Below are positions 46,776 through 56,155 of a stretch of DNA of 64,000 bases, one piece after another. Under the pieces are notes generated by a model, which did not search any database, had not been told where the DNA came from, and worked only from the letters and a program-made list of their open reading frames with translations. The translations under genes were made by a program, and so were the position numbers. Source of the DNA: Burkholderia pseudomultivorans. Lineage in GTDB: Bacteria; Pseudomonadota; Gammaproteobacteria; Burkholderiales; Burkholderiaceae. Position 1 is the first letter of the stretch. Each line of letters starts with the position of its first letter. The stretch covers positions 310,001 through 374,000 of the forward strand of contig NZ_CP013378.1 in NCBI RefSeq assembly GCF_001718415.1. Reading direction: 5' to 3'.

Positions 46776-46839
46776 CAGAATTAACGGACACGATTAGCGT
46801 TGCAGCGGACGCCATTAGCACAAACTTCGAACTTCAACA

Positions 46840-47032
46840 TCAGCATCGGCGAGTCGATCTGGTTGCGAAAAGCGCCGCCGGCATAGTTGGGCGAGCGCAG
46901 GATGCGCGCGAGGCGCTCGCCCTGCGGGAGTGCACCGAACAACGGATGCTGCAGACAGGCAACTGCACCGATTGCACCGAGCAGGACGATGCCGGCACAG
47001 ACCTTGAGTACGCGTAGGTAGAGTCTTTTCAT
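46840..47032 (-). pseudogene. MBL-fold hydrolase gene, 5' fragment cut by the transposon
   Basis: From the start at 47032: MKRLYLRVLKVCAGIVLLGAIGAVACLQHPLFGALPQGERLARILRSPNYAGGAFRNQIDSPML, ending at the transposon terminus. The membrane-anchor start plus FG-LPQGERLARI-SPNY-GG-F-N pattern is that of UlaG-like MBL-fold proteins; the metal-binding region is lost. It is unrelated to the porin fragment on the other side of the element. Confidence 0.7.
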
Positions 47033-47166
47033 CAAGACCGCTGGTTTCGTGTATGGGTCGCGAAAGCACGCATCACGCAGATACCGCGCGGCAATTCACG
47101 CGAAATTGGTTGGCGCGAGCGCGTGCTGGCATACTGGATCCGAGTGTCCCGATGGCCGGAAACGGG

Positions 47167-48351
47167 CTATTTCCTCGGCTGCAGTCGTGTACCGTTACCG
47201 ACGATCACCGCGGAAAGCACGAGCAGTGTGGTCCCCCCGACGAGCGTCGCCGCGATCGATACATGATCGAGCAGGATCCCGCCGAATTCCGCGCCGACCA
47301 TGATCGACAGTTGGATTGCCGCTACCATCAGGCCGCCGCCGCTTTCGGGTTCGTCCTTGACGCCTTGCGTCAGCCACGTCGACCATGCAACCGGAATGGC
47401 TGAGTTCACTGTGCCCCACGCGATCATCGCGAGGGCGACCGCCCACAGCAGGTGGCCGACCGACAGCATGCCGACTGTCACGGCACCCAGTGCGAGCGGC
47501 AGGATCATGAGCAGGAAATACAGGCGTTTGGCAATCAATGCGCTCGCACCGTATGTTCCCACAAAGCCCGCAAGCCCGAGGCCCAGCAACAGCATCGACA
47601 GTTGGGGTACGTCAACGTGCGTGTACGACTCGAGAAAGGGGCGAAGGTACGTGAAAATCGCGAATGCGCCGCCGAAGGTCAACATGACCGCTAGCATCCC
47701 GAATGCCACGTTGGGTCGCTTGAGCAGGCCGATGACCTTGCCGACGGGATGACTGCCTTGGGCCGGCATCGAGGGGATGCTCGACCATAGCCAGATCATG
47801 TTGACGATAACGATGGGTGCGAGCGCCCAGAACACGCCGCGCCAGCCGATCATCCCGCCGACGTAGCTGCCGATGGGAGCGGCAAAGGCCGTAGCTACGG
47901 CATTACCCGTGAACAGTACGCCAAGCGCCTTCGGGATGGCTTGTTCCGGGACGAGGCGCATGATGGTCGCTGTTGCGAGCGACCAGAAGCCGCCGATCAC
48001 GACGCCGAGCAACGCGCGTGCGATCATCAGCATGGTGAAATCCCGCGCTTCGGCGATCAGTACCAGCGAGACCAGCATTAGTGCTGCCAGTGCGGTCAGC
48101 ACGTGCCGCCTGTCGAAGCGGCCGGTGACCGATGGAATCAGCAGGCTGGTCACCACGGCAAACAGCCCCGAGATCGAGATCGCCTGTCCTGCCATGCCGA
48201 CCGTTGCATGAAGGTCGCTTGCGATCGGCGTGAGCAAACTCACGGGCATGAATTCGGAGGCGATCAGCATCGCGGCGCACATCGCCATCGAGCCGACCGC
48301 GCTCCATATGTTTCGCCGCGTAGTTTGCGGCGGTGCTGCCAATGTCGACAT
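47167..48351 (-). CDS. MFS transporter, NepI/AraJ-like drug or nucleoside efflux type
   Basis: 394 residues from MSTLAAPPQTTRRN, with 12 hydrophobic helices and DHA1-type motifs: ASEFMPVSLLTPIASDLHATVGMAGQAIS, RFDRRHVLTALAALMLVSLVLIA and ARALLGVVIGGFWSLATATIMRLVP. AGGAA lies six bases before the ATG; longer upstream frames are not supported. The substrate is unknown. A 16-bp palindrome sits just upstream. Confidence 0.88.
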   Translation of the reverse strand: MSTLAAPPQTTRRNIWSAVGSMAMCAAMLIASEFMPVSLLTPIASDLHATVGMAGQAISISGLFAVVTSLLIPSVTGRFDRRHVLTALAALMLVSLVLIAEARDFTMLMIARALLGVVIGGFWSLATATIMRLVPEQAIPKALGVLFTGNAVATAFAAPIGSYVGGMIGWRGVFWALAPIVIVNMIWLWSSIPSMPAQGSHPVGKVIGLLKRPNVAFGMLAVMLTFGGAFAIFTYLRPFLESYTHVDVPQLSMLLLGLGLAGFVGTYGASALIAKRLYFLLMILPLALGAVTVGMLSVGHLLWAVALAMIAWGTVNSAIPVAWSTWLTQGVKDEPESGGGLMVAAIQLSIMVGAEFGGILLDHVSIAATLVGGTTLLVLSAVIVGNGTRLQPRK

Positions 48352-48854
48352 AGCGTTCCTCATGGGTTCGCGCGAACCCCAACGGGAACGCGCGAACTGT
48401 TGAAAGCGCACGGCAATGGTTCGCCGCTGCGCCTTGCAGTAGGAGGCCCGTCGGAAGGGCCATCGAGGTAGGGGGTGGTCGTTGTCCAGTGCTGGACATA
48501 AGCAGCACGGAGCCGCGCAGCATCTCGCCGGAATGCGCGAGCCGTCAGAAAGAGGATGTACCGAACGACGACCGAGCATGAACGAGGCGATAAGCCTTCA
48601 TGCCGTCAGGCCTCCATTAGACCGTGATGCGCGGGACCGATAAAGGCCGCTGGAGCGATTGGACTGATGAGCGTGCCTCATCAATTGTGGTCGTGGAGCG
48701 TTTGGTCGCGGTGCACTGAGTACGTTCGACCGCACCGCCCGGCAGCATTACTGGCTGCAAACGCGCCACACGCTGTCTTGCCAGCGTGCGGCAGCGTCGA
48801 CATTGGCGGTGGCGTCGGGCCTCAAGCGATGTTACAAGACGCAGCGGCGCGATA
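48352..48854. other. 503-bp intergenic region with a 16-bp palindrome near the MFS start
   Basis: GGGTTCGCGCGAACCC at 48364-48379 is a perfect palindrome in the MFS leader, 13 nt from the start codon, followed by a similar GAACGCGCGAACT. It could be the operator of a TetR-like or other repressor. No gene is recognisable in the rest. Confidence 0.5.
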
Positions 48855-49880
48855 TTACAGATTACCGCGGAAGAATGCAGTCAGCTTGTCGAACGGGATC
48901 AGGTTGACGCGATCGTAAAGATCCACGTGCCCCGCGCCCGGCACGACAACCAATTCCTTCGGCTGGCCGGCAAGACGATAGGCCTCCTCGCTGAATTCCC
49001 GCGAGTGAGCGTTTTCGCCGGTGATGAAGAGCATCGGGCGAGGTGAGATCGTCTCGATGTCGTTGAACGGGTAGAAGTTCATGAACTTGACATTGCTGGT
49101 CAGCGTCGGGTGTGTCGTGTGTTCCGGTGACGACCGCTTCGGCGTGTACTCGCCGCGCGGTGTGCGATAGAAGTCGAAGAATTCCCGCTGAATTGCAGGC
49201 GTGTCGTCCTTCAGTTGATGCACGGTTCCGCTCGTGTACTGGATTTGACCGCCCGAAAACTCGACATCGCGCTGCTCGGCCGCCGCGGCAATGATCTGCT
49301 TACGTTGTTCGAGCGTTTGCCCGTGCCGCAGCCCGTTGCGGTTCGCGGCGCCCATGTCGTACATGCTGACCGTCGCGATCGCCTTCATGCGCGGATCGAT
49401 CTTGGCTGCGCTGATGACGAAACTTCCACTGCCGCAGATGCCGAGCACGCCGATCCGGCTTCTGTCGACGAATGGTCGGGTGCCCAGAAAATCCACCGCT
49501 GCGCTGAAGTCTTCCGCATAGATGTCGGGCGAGACGGCATTGCGAGGTTGTCCGTCGCTTTCACCCCAGAACGATAGGTCCAGCGACAACGTGACGAAGC
49601 CTTGCTCGGCTAGCTTTTGTGCATACAGATTCGCACTTTGCTCCTTCACGGCACCCATTGGATGACCGACGATGATTGCCGGATGCTTCTGATTTCGGTC
49701 CAGGTTCTTGGGGACGAAGAGATTGCCGACGACGTTCATCCTGTACTGGTTGGAGAATTTGACCTTCTGGGCAATCACGCGATCGCTATGATAAAAGTTG
49801 TCGGCGCCGGCGGACATGTCGGCAGCCGTCGCGGAAAATGAGGTGATAAGAAATCCGAATAATATGAGGATCTTTCTCAT
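48855..49880 (-). CDS. Secreted alpha/beta hydrolase (dienelactone hydrolase-like)
   Basis: 341 residues from MRKILILFGFLITSFSATAA, a clean signal peptide. The hydrolase core reads HPAIIVGHPMGAVKEQSANLYAQKLAEQGF, with the nucleophile elbow replaced by GICGSGSF (Cys/Ser-type as in dienelactone-hydrolase relatives), acid in ITGENAHS and His in VPGAGHVDLYD. It is exported, with unknown substrate. The LysR gene at 50311 is upstream in the same direction. Confidence 0.85.
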   Translation of the reverse strand: MRKILILFGFLITSFSATAADMSAGADNFYHSDRVIAQKVKFSNQYRMNVVGNLFVPKNLDRNQKHPAIIVGHPMGAVKEQSANLYAQKLAEQGFVTLSLDLSFWGESDGQPRNAVSPDIYAEDFSAAVDFLGTRPFVDRSRIGVLGICGSGSFVISAAKIDPRMKAIATVSMYDMGAANRNGLRHGQTLEQRKQIIAAAAEQRDVEFSGGQIQYTSGTVHQLKDDTPAIQREFFDFYRTPRGEYTPKRSSPEHTTHPTLTSNVKFMNFYPFNDIETISPRPMLFITGENAHSREFSEEAYRLAGQPKELVVVPGAGHVDLYDRVNLIPFDKLTAFFRGNL

Positions 49881-50310
49881 TGGGCATTCCTTCGATTGCC
49901 AGTTGATCAGGGGTGCGAATGAGCCGGCTGCCACGGGTGGCGATCGTCGGCGTCGAATCTGCAACGAGCGGGTCGCGCAAAGGAAGGGCGATCATCGTTG
50001 CAATATCGACTCACATGATACTGAAAGGAATGTAATTAATTGCACCGGAAGGCGTGATTGAAGCCATGAGTAGCGTTCATGAACCCATTCGGGGATGAGA
50101 GCTGGCACATGTGAGGCAACGGGCAGTGCCGGCGGTGCGTCACCGGGGCCGCCGTGAAGCCTTCTGCTTCGGCTGCGGCGCGGAAATCGGGCGCTTCACG
50201 CGCGCTGCCACGATCAGTACTCCCGCTCGTACCGCTCCAGCTCGCGGCCGACGGATCGGGGTGAGTGTCATTCGAACGACGGTTTCGCCGCCATACCGGC
50301 AAGGCCGGCA
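49881..50310. other. 430-bp intergenic region, nothing recognisable
   Basis: It holds the promoter of the hydrolase gene and the 3' side of the LysR gene. Short frames on both strands show no similarity to known proteins, and no repeat or RNA is evident. Confidence 0.5.
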
Positions 50311-51204
50311 TTAGTGCCGATATTTCAATGCATCGATTACGACCGAGAACGCCCGGGATGCTTGCCGGCGGCTTGGGTAGTACGCGTGATAGCCGGGAAA
50401 CGCCGGACACCAGTCCTTGAGGACGCTTTGCAACTCACCGCGATCGAGATAGGGGCGCACGGCGTCTTCGGGCAGAAAGGCGAGACCGAAGCCGTCCACC
50501 GCGGCTTGCAGCATCTGCTGCTGAGTGTTGAACGTCAATTGACCGTTCACGCGCGCCTGGATCTCCCGCTTCCCCTTCTTCAGTTCCCACGCGTATACAC
50601 CTTTCGTGGTCGTGAGTCGCAATGTCACGCAGTCGTGGTTGAGCAGGTCTTCGGGTGACTTGGGCAGTGACTTGCCCTCGAGATACGAGGGCGCGCCGAC
50701 GACGGCCATAGGGATATCAGGGCTGATGCGTACCGCGATCATGTCTTTTGCAACCTGATCTCCGAACCGGATTCCGATGTCGTAGCGGTCTTCGACAATG
50801 TTCGCGAGCCCGTAGTCGACCGTCAGTTCCAGTCGAATATCCGGATACTCGCGCAGGACGTTCGTCAGTTTGGGCCAGACGATGGAATCGATTGCATGAT
50901 CTGTGGCCGTAATCCTGACCACGCCGGCGGGCTTGTCGCGGAAATCGGACAGGGAAGCCAGTTTTGCCTCGATTTCCTCGATACGAGGCGCGGCGGTGTT
51001 CAGGAGTTCCTCTCCCGCGTCGGTTGTCGACACGCTCCGCGTCGTGCGCGTAAGTAGACGAACACCCAGGCGGGCCTCGAGGTCCCGAATCGTGTGACTG
51101 AGCGCGGACTGGGACACGCCGAGTTTCGCTGCCGCGCGCGTGAAGCTTCGTTCTCGCGCCACGGCGAGAAACACGAGAAGGTCATTGAAGTTCTCTCGAG
51201 CCAT
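50311..51204 (-). CDS. LysR-family transcriptional regulator
   Basis: 297 residues. The N-terminal HTH NDLLVFLAVARERSFTRAAAKLGVSQSALSHTIRDLEARLGVRLLTRTTRSVSTTDAGEELL is canonical, followed by a LysR substrate domain (GVVRITATDHAIDSIVWPKL). The family type is that of regulators paired with small oxidoreductase or hydrolase genes. It probably regulates the downstream hydrolase or the MFS gene. The inducer is unknown. Confidence 0.92.
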   Translation of the reverse strand: MARENFNDLLVFLAVARERSFTRAAAKLGVSQSALSHTIRDLEARLGVRLLTRTTRSVSTTDAGEELLNTAAPRIEEIEAKLASLSDFRDKPAGVVRITATDHAIDSIVWPKLTNVLREYPDIRLELTVDYGLANIVEDRYDIGIRFGDQVAKDMIAVRISPDIPMAVVGAPSYLEGKSLPKSPEDLLNHDCVTLRLTTTKGVYAWELKKGKREIQARVNGQLTFNTQQQMLQAAVDGFGLAFLPEDAVRPYLDRGELQSVLKDWCPAFPGYHAYYPSRRQASRAFSVVIDALKYRH

Positions 51205-51565
51205 CCGGTATTACCCCTATAGAAGGGTTGGAATCCTAGCACCGAAGCGACGGAGTGCCGTCATTGATTCATGAGCCATATTAATAGGTTCTAGTAGGAT
51301 TGGCCGCTTAATCGAAGCAACGGCAAACCGTACACTTCATGCTCGCTGGTCGATACCGTGCCGCGCGCATTCGACCTTGATCATAATTAAAACGCGGCTC
51401 AGAAGGACACACATCGTGTGGAGACGTCGTACTTGCCGAACGGTTTCGCTGACTGACGCGAAATCACGATGAGCGATCAAGCAACGACGGTGCCGGGAGC
51501 GGCATCACGTCGTTTCGCTGGCGCGCATTCGGCAAGTCTCTATTCGTCTTTCTGGAGTGAACAAC
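51205..51565. other. 361-bp intergenic region between LysR and the DUF4148 gene
   Basis: Divergent promoter region, locally AT-rich around 51270-51400. No open frame of note, repeat or RNA is evident. Confidence 0.45.
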
Positions 51566-51832
51566 ATGAAATTCAGCCATCGTCTTCTCATTGCCACCCT
51601 TGCCATTTCCAGCCCGTTGCTGGCATCTGCGCAATCCGCCACCCCGGGCCTTACGCGCGAGCAGGTTCGCAACGAAATGATCCAGTACAAGGCGGCTGGC
51701 TTCAACCCTGCGCGCGCCAACCCCGGCACGTGGGTCAACGATGCGCAGGCCGCGTCGGCCAAGGTTGCGAGCGCACGCAATTCGGCGAACCCGCAACTCG
51801 CGGAGAACGGTTCGTCGTCGCAGTGCAATTGA
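51566..51832 (+). CDS. DUF4148 small exported protein
   Basis: 88 residues from MKFSHRLLIATLAISSPLLASAQ (signal peptide). The mature part GLTREQVRNEMIQYKAAGFNPARANPGTWVNDAQAASAKVA is the DUF4148 motif common in Burkholderia periplasmic proteins of unknown function. GGAG eight bases upstream supports the ATG at 51566 over the GTG at 51557. Confidence 0.88.
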   Translation: MKFSHRLLIATLAISSPLLASAQSATPGLTREQVRNEMIQYKAAGFNPARANPGTWVNDAQAASAKVASARNSANPQLAENGSSSQCN

Positions 51833-51922
51833 CCGAGCCGACTGCCGCCGGATGGCGCGGACAGCCGGAAGCCGAGGTCGCGACGTATTCCGTCGAACTT
51901 GCAACGTCGCTCGGATGAGCAC

Positions 51923-52223
51923 ATGGATAGCGTTGACGTTGAAGTATTGACGGCAGCACTGGATTGGTGGCGCACAGCTACGTTGGCGCAATCGGTTCGC
52001 GTATGAACTGCACCCGGCGACGGAGCGTCTAGGATTGTTCGCCCTCGTTGCTGATCAGATAGCGCGACTGCACTTGCCCGTCGGCTTGCACATCGGTGCG
52101 CAGACGCCGCCGGAAGTAGCCGTGGCAATCATCGCGGAAATGACCGCGATTCGCCGCGATGTGCCCGTGCTGCAAAGCCGTGCGAAGCGCAGGGCTGCAC
52201 GACGCGTCCGCGACTCGGCATAG
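51923..52223 (+). pseudogene. xdhC-like gene relic with large internal deletion
   Basis: The ATG at 51923 begins MDSVDVEVLTAALDWWRTATLAQSV, the XdhC N-terminus, then stops. In another frame from about 52035, LFALVADQIARLHLPVGLHIGAQTPPEVAVAIIAEMTAIRRD is the XdhC C-terminus, ending at 52223. The central ~200 residues are gone. XdhC proteins insert the molybdenum cofactor into xanthine-dehydrogenase-like enzymes; the truncated large subunit of such an enzyme lies at 57427. Confidence 0.65.
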
Positions 52224-52410
52224 GACCTATGCATCTGCGCGATGCTGTGCCCGATTCACTGTCTGTCTGATCCCGTCCGGCATCGCCGATTGCTCACCGA
52301 TCGGGGCCGCGAGGGGCAGTGCGGATTGACGCATGCGGGAATCGCACGCATTGTATTGCGCTGCAGTATTGCGATTTCCCGCACCAGGCTATCGGTCAAA
52401 GAGGCATTTC

Positions 52411-53361
52411 TTGGAACTTCGGCAGCTTCGCTATTTCGTCCGTGTTGTCGAATGCGGCAGCATGGGCCGTGCTGCGTTGGAGTTGGACGTGGTGACGTCC
52501 ACGCTGAGCCAGCAGATCAGTCGGCTGGAAAGCGAACTGTCGGTCCGTCTTCTGAAGCGGACGAAAACCGGAATTCAGCCCACTAATGCCGGCCTTGCGT
52601 TCTGGCATCAGGCGCAACTGGTGCTGCGCCACGCAGATGATGCGGCCAGTGCGGCGAAGACGGGGCGGCTTGCTGGCCAGGTCACCGTCGGGCTCGCGCC
52701 GAGCACGTCGGGGGTTGTCGCGCTACCGTTCATTCGTGCAATGCGCGCACGGTATCCGGACATCAACTTGCGGGTCGTCGAGAATCTGTCCGGAAACCTC
52801 GAGTCGATGCTCATCGCCCGGCAGATCGACCTCGCAATCCTGTTCGGCAGTTCTGCCGGCCAGCGATTCAGTGCCGTGCCGCTTCTGGACGAGCGGCTAT
52901 TTGCGATATCGTCCACCACGCAGACGTTGCCGTCCGACATCAAGGGCCTATCCGTTCGCGAACTCGCCGCCTATCCGCTCGTGCTCCCAAGCGACAGTCA
53001 CGGCCTGCGCATGCTCGTCAACGCGGCCTTCACCAAAGCGAATCGCCAGATGAACGTCGTCGCCGAGATCGATGGTCTGGCAACGCTGATGGAGGCCGTG
53101 GGCGCCGGTCTCGGCGTGACGATTCAGCCCGGCGCTGCATTGGCTCGATGTGACGCTACGACTTTCAGCGTCGTGCCGATTCAGAGTGCCCACCTGACTC
53201 GGCTCAACCAGCTTGCGAGTCTGTGTGACGATGAACTGTCCCCACCTGGGCTCGCCGCGCGCGTGGTTCTCCTCGATGTCGCACGTGAGCTCGTGATGAG
53301 CGGAAAATGGACGGGCGCAACGCTCGTCGATCCGGAAGCCGGCGGTCTTCAATTTTCGTGA
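52411..53361 (+). CDS. LysR-family regulator, probable regulator of tcuAB
   Basis: 316 residues from a TTG start with AGAGG six bases upstream, giving the standard opening (M)ELRQLRYFVRVVECGSMGRAALELDVVTSTLSQQISRLESELSVRLLKR. The longer ATG form at 52333 adds an unlikely tail. The effector domain follows (GQVTVGLAPSTSGVVALPFIRAM). It lies 81 nt upstream of tcuA in the same direction; in Salmonella the LysR protein TcuR adjoins tcuABC. Confidence 0.88.
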   Translation: MELRQLRYFVRVVECGSMGRAALELDVVTSTLSQQISRLESELSVRLLKRTKTGIQPTNAGLAFWHQAQLVLRHADDAASAAKTGRLAGQVTVGLAPSTSGVVALPFIRAMRARYPDINLRVVENLSGNLESMLIARQIDLAILFGSSAGQRFSAVPLLDERLFAISSTTQTLPSDIKGLSVRELAAYPLVLPSDSHGLRMLVNAAFTKANRQMNVVAEIDGLATLMEAVGAGLGVTIQPGAALARCDATTFSVVPIQSAHLTRLNQLASLCDDELSPPGLAARVVLLDVARELVMSGKWTGATLVDPEAGGLQFS

Positions 53362-53442
53362 ACACGTCTTCGCCGCGCGCTGCTGTCCGCTATTCCAGGT
53401 GTCACCTACACTGCCCGGGACAATCACGGGAACGAGGTGGTG

Positions 53443-54855
53443 ATGCTGGACGTACTGGTAATAGGAGGCGGTAACGCGGCGCTATGCGCGGCGCTGATGG
53501 CACGGGAAGCCGGTGCATCTGTGCTGATGCTGGAAGCAGCGCCGCGCGAATGGCGCGGCGGAAATTCGTCGCACACTCGCAACCTGCGCTGCATGCACGA
53601 CGCGCCGCAAGATGTGCTCGTTGATGCGTATCCGGAAAGCGAATACTTCGACGACCTGATGAAGGTGACGGGCGGATTGACGGACGAGCGGCTCGCAAGG
53701 ATCGCGATACGCGCGTCATCGAACTGTCGGGACTGGATGCGCAGGCACGGAGTCCGATTTCAGCCGCCGCTGTCGGGCGCATTGCATGTTGCCCGGACCA
53801 ATGCATTTTTCATGGGCGGCGGGAAGGCACTGGTCAACGCATACTATCGAAGCGCAGAGGCACTTGGGGTGAGCGTGCGCTATGACGCGCCGGTCGACGC
53901 GATCGAGATCAAGGACGGGCGTTTCGTTGCGGCACGGGTGCGCGGAGAACGCATCGAGGCCCGAGCGTGCGTGCTGGCGGCGGGTGGCTTCGAGTCGAAT
54001 CGTGAGTGGCTGCGAGAAGCATGGGGCGAGGTCAACGGGGAATGGGTCGCTGACAATTTCCTCATCCGCGGAACGCGCTTCAACGAAGGCGTCGTGCTCA
54101 AGTACATGATCGAGGCCGGTGCCGACGCAATCGGCGATCCGTCGCAATCGCACTGTGTCGCGATCGATGCCCGCGCGCCGCTTTACGATGGCGGAATATG
54201 TACGCGCGTCGACTGCGTTTCCCTCGGTGTCGTGCTGAACCGCAATGCAGAGCGGTTCTACGATGAGGGCGAGGACTTCTGGCCGAAGCGATACGCGATC
54301 TGGGGGCGCCTTGTCGCTTTCCAGCCAGGTCAGATCGCCTACTCGATCATCGATTCGAAAGCCGTCGGACGCTTCATGCCGCCCGTATTTCCGGGAGTCC
54401 GTGCGGGGTCGCTCGCCGAGCTGGCACGAGCGACGGGTTTGAACGAGCAGAGTTTCGTCAATACGATCGAGGCGTACAACGCTGCGTGCCGCCCGGGCAC
54501 GTTCAATCATGCCGTGCTCGACGACTGCCGGACCGACGGTCTCACGCCGCCCAAAACGCACTGGGCCCAGCCGATCGACAAACCACCGTTTTATGCGTAT
54601 GCGCTGCGTCCCGGCATCACGTTCACGTATCTCGGCCTGAAAACCAACGAACATGCGGCCGTGCACTTCGGTGGAAAGCCGTCGCCGAACCTGTTCGTCG
54701 CCGGAGAAATGATGGCAGGAAACGTCCTCGGAAAGGGCTATACGGCCGGTATCGGCATGGCGATCGGCACGGCGTTTGGCCGCATTGCCGGTGTCGAGGC
54801 GGCACGTGCCGCCCAACGAATCAATGAAAAGGAAACCGATCATGCAGTCGCTTGA
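53443..54855 (+). CDS. tcuA: FAD-dependent tricarballylate dehydrogenase TcuA
   Basis: 470 residues. FAD-binding [46 protein letters not shown], and a fumarate-reductase-like C-terminus with [35 protein letters not shown] match TcuA. It oxidises tricarballylate (or a similar tricarboxylate) to cis-aconitate, passing electrons to TcuB. The ATG at 53443 is set by GAGG five bases upstream. Its end overlaps the tcuB start by 14 nt. Confidence 0.92.
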   Translation: MLDVLVIGGGNAALCAALMAREAGASVLMLEAAPREWRGGNSSHTRNLRCMHDAPQDVLVDAYPESEYFDDLMKVTGGLTDERLARIAIRASSNCRDWMRRHGVRFQPPLSGALHVARTNAFFMGGGKALVNAYYRSAEALGVSVRYDAPVDAIEIKDGRFVAARVRGERIEARACVLAAGGFESNREWLREAWGEVNGEWVADNFLIRGTRFNEGVVLKYMIEAGADAIGDPSQSHCVAIDARAPLYDGGICTRVDCVSLGVVLNRNAERFYDEGEDFWPKRYAIWGRLVAFQPGQIAYSIIDSKAVGRFMPPVFPGVRAGSLAELARATGLNEQSFVNTIEAYNAACRPGTFNHAVLDDCRTDGLTPPKTHWAQPIDKPPFYAYALRPGITFTYLGLKTNEHAAVHFGGKPSPNLFVAGEMMAGNVLGKGYTAGIGMAIGTAFGRIAGVEAARAAQRINEKETDHAVA

Positions 54856-56014
54856 AGCGCTTGCTCGCGAGGCGAACGCGCTCGCGGAGACTCCCCCGGC
54901 CACGGTGCGTGGCGTCCTTCTGTCGGACGGCGAACGCGAGGTCAGTCGAATCATGCAGATCTGCAATGCGTGTCGCTATTGCGAAGGATTCTGTGCCGTT
55001 TTCCCGGCGATGACGCGCCGCCTCGAATTCGGGCGTGCCGACATTCATCTTCTCGCCAATCTCTGTCACAACTGCGGCGCCTGCCTTCATTCGTGTCAGT
55101 ATGCTCCGCCGCATGAATTCGCGGTCAACGTACCGCGCGCCATGGCAGAGGTACGCGTGAGCACCTATACGGAATACGCATGGCCGCCGGCATTGGGGGC
55201 TCTCTACAAGCGAAACGGGATGACGCTCGCCGTGGCGCTGGCTGCCGGACTGACGGCGTTTTTGATGCTGGCGGGGCGAGGCGCACGATCGGCTGCCGAT
55301 ATTGCCGGATCCAATTTCTACGCGATTTTTCCGCACAACTTCCTTGCGATCGTGTTCGGTGCCGTTTTCCTATTTTCGGCGCTGGCACTTGGGATCGGCG
55401 TGCGACGCTTCTGGCGCAACGAGGATCCGGGTGACGCGTCAATCGATGCCGCATTGGAGGCGACGAAGAGCGTGTTGACGCTTCGATATCTCGGAGGCGG
55501 TCACGGCGACGGCTGCAATAACGACGACGACGCCTTCTCGCTTCTCCGTCGACGGTTCCATCACCTGACGTTCTACGGGTTCCTGCTGTGTTTCGCGTCG
55601 ACCTGCGTGGCCACGCTGTATCACTACGCGTTCCATCTCGAGGCGCCGTACGATTATGCGAGCTTGCCGGTTGTGCTTGGTACGGTCGGTGGCGTGAGCC
55701 TGCTTGTCGGCACCTGTGGGCTCCTGTGGCTTAACATCAGGCGCCACCCGCTTCATGGCGCCCCGGCCCAGAAGCCGATGGACCGCGGATTTGTCCTGCT
55801 CCTGATCCTGACCGCCGCTTCCGGGCTTGCACTTCTTGCACTGCGTAGCACGAATCTGATGCCAACGCTGCTGGCCGTTCACCTCGGGATCGTGATGGCG
55901 CTGTTCGCGACACTGCCCTACGGCAAGTTTGCGCACGGGATCTATCGTTCCGCGGCGCTCCTGAAATGGGCAATCGAGAAGCGCCGGCCGTCGACGTTGC
56001 TCGTCGAGGAGTAA
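54842..56014 (+). CDS. tcuB: Tricarballylate utilisation protein TcuB (FeS/haem membrane protein)
   Basis: 390 residues from [14 protein letters not shown]. Two [4Fe-4S] motifs, [15 protein letters not shown] and [16 protein letters not shown], are followed by about six membrane helices with histidines ([19 protein letters not shown]) for haem b. It reoxidises TcuA and passes electrons to the quinone pool. No TcuC transporter of the MHS type follows; a convergent YfcJ-like MFS gene is nearby. Confidence 0.92.
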   Translation: MQSLEALAREANALAETPPATVRGVLLSDGEREVSRIMQICNACRYCEGFCAVFPAMTRRLEFGRADIHLLANLCHNCGACLHSCQYAPPHEFAVNVPRAMAEVRVSTYTEYAWPPALGALYKRNGMTLAVALAAGLTAFLMLAGRGARSAADIAGSNFYAIFPHNFLAIVFGAVFLFSALALGIGVRRFWRNEDPGDASIDAALEATKSVLTLRYLGGGHGDGCNNDDDAFSLLRRRFHHLTFYGFLLCFASTCVATLYHYAFHLEAPYDYASLPVVLGTVGGVSLLVGTCGLLWLNIRRHPLHGAPAQKPMDRGFVLLLILTAASGLALLALRSTNLMPTLLAVHLGIVMALFATLPYGKFAHGIYRSAALLKWAIEKRRPSTLLVEE

Positions 56015-56155
56015 CCAGGTCGGCGAACGCACGGCCGTCGATGCGCCGCGCGGTGTGGGTCTGTGATTGGCGGTCACGATGGACGCAAAGCCCTGCGTCT
56101 GTCGGCGATTGCCGTAACGGATCCCGGCACCGCGATGCCGGGGTCTGGAGCTACG

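Larger units (their letters stand above)
43542..46839 (+). mobile_element. Compact TniA-TniB-TniQ (Tn7/Tn5053-like) transposon, 3.3 kb
   Basis: Termini are TGTTGAAG (43542) and CTTCAACA (ending 46839). Each end has several internal copies of a site ending in GCTAA: TGCTAATCGTGTCC at 43561, boxes around 43685-43708 and 43715-43738 (30-bp period), and reverse copies at about 46780-46823. These look like TniA binding sites. It contains only tniA, tniB and a short tniQ; no resolvase, cargo or CRISPR genes. The 5-bp flanks (GCGGC and TCAGC) do not match. Confidence 0.85.

Noticed and set aside
43542-46839. CRISPR-associated transposon
   Set aside because: Short TniQ is suggestive, but there is no Cas12k, Cascade gene, repeat array or tracrRNA-like region within or beside the element.
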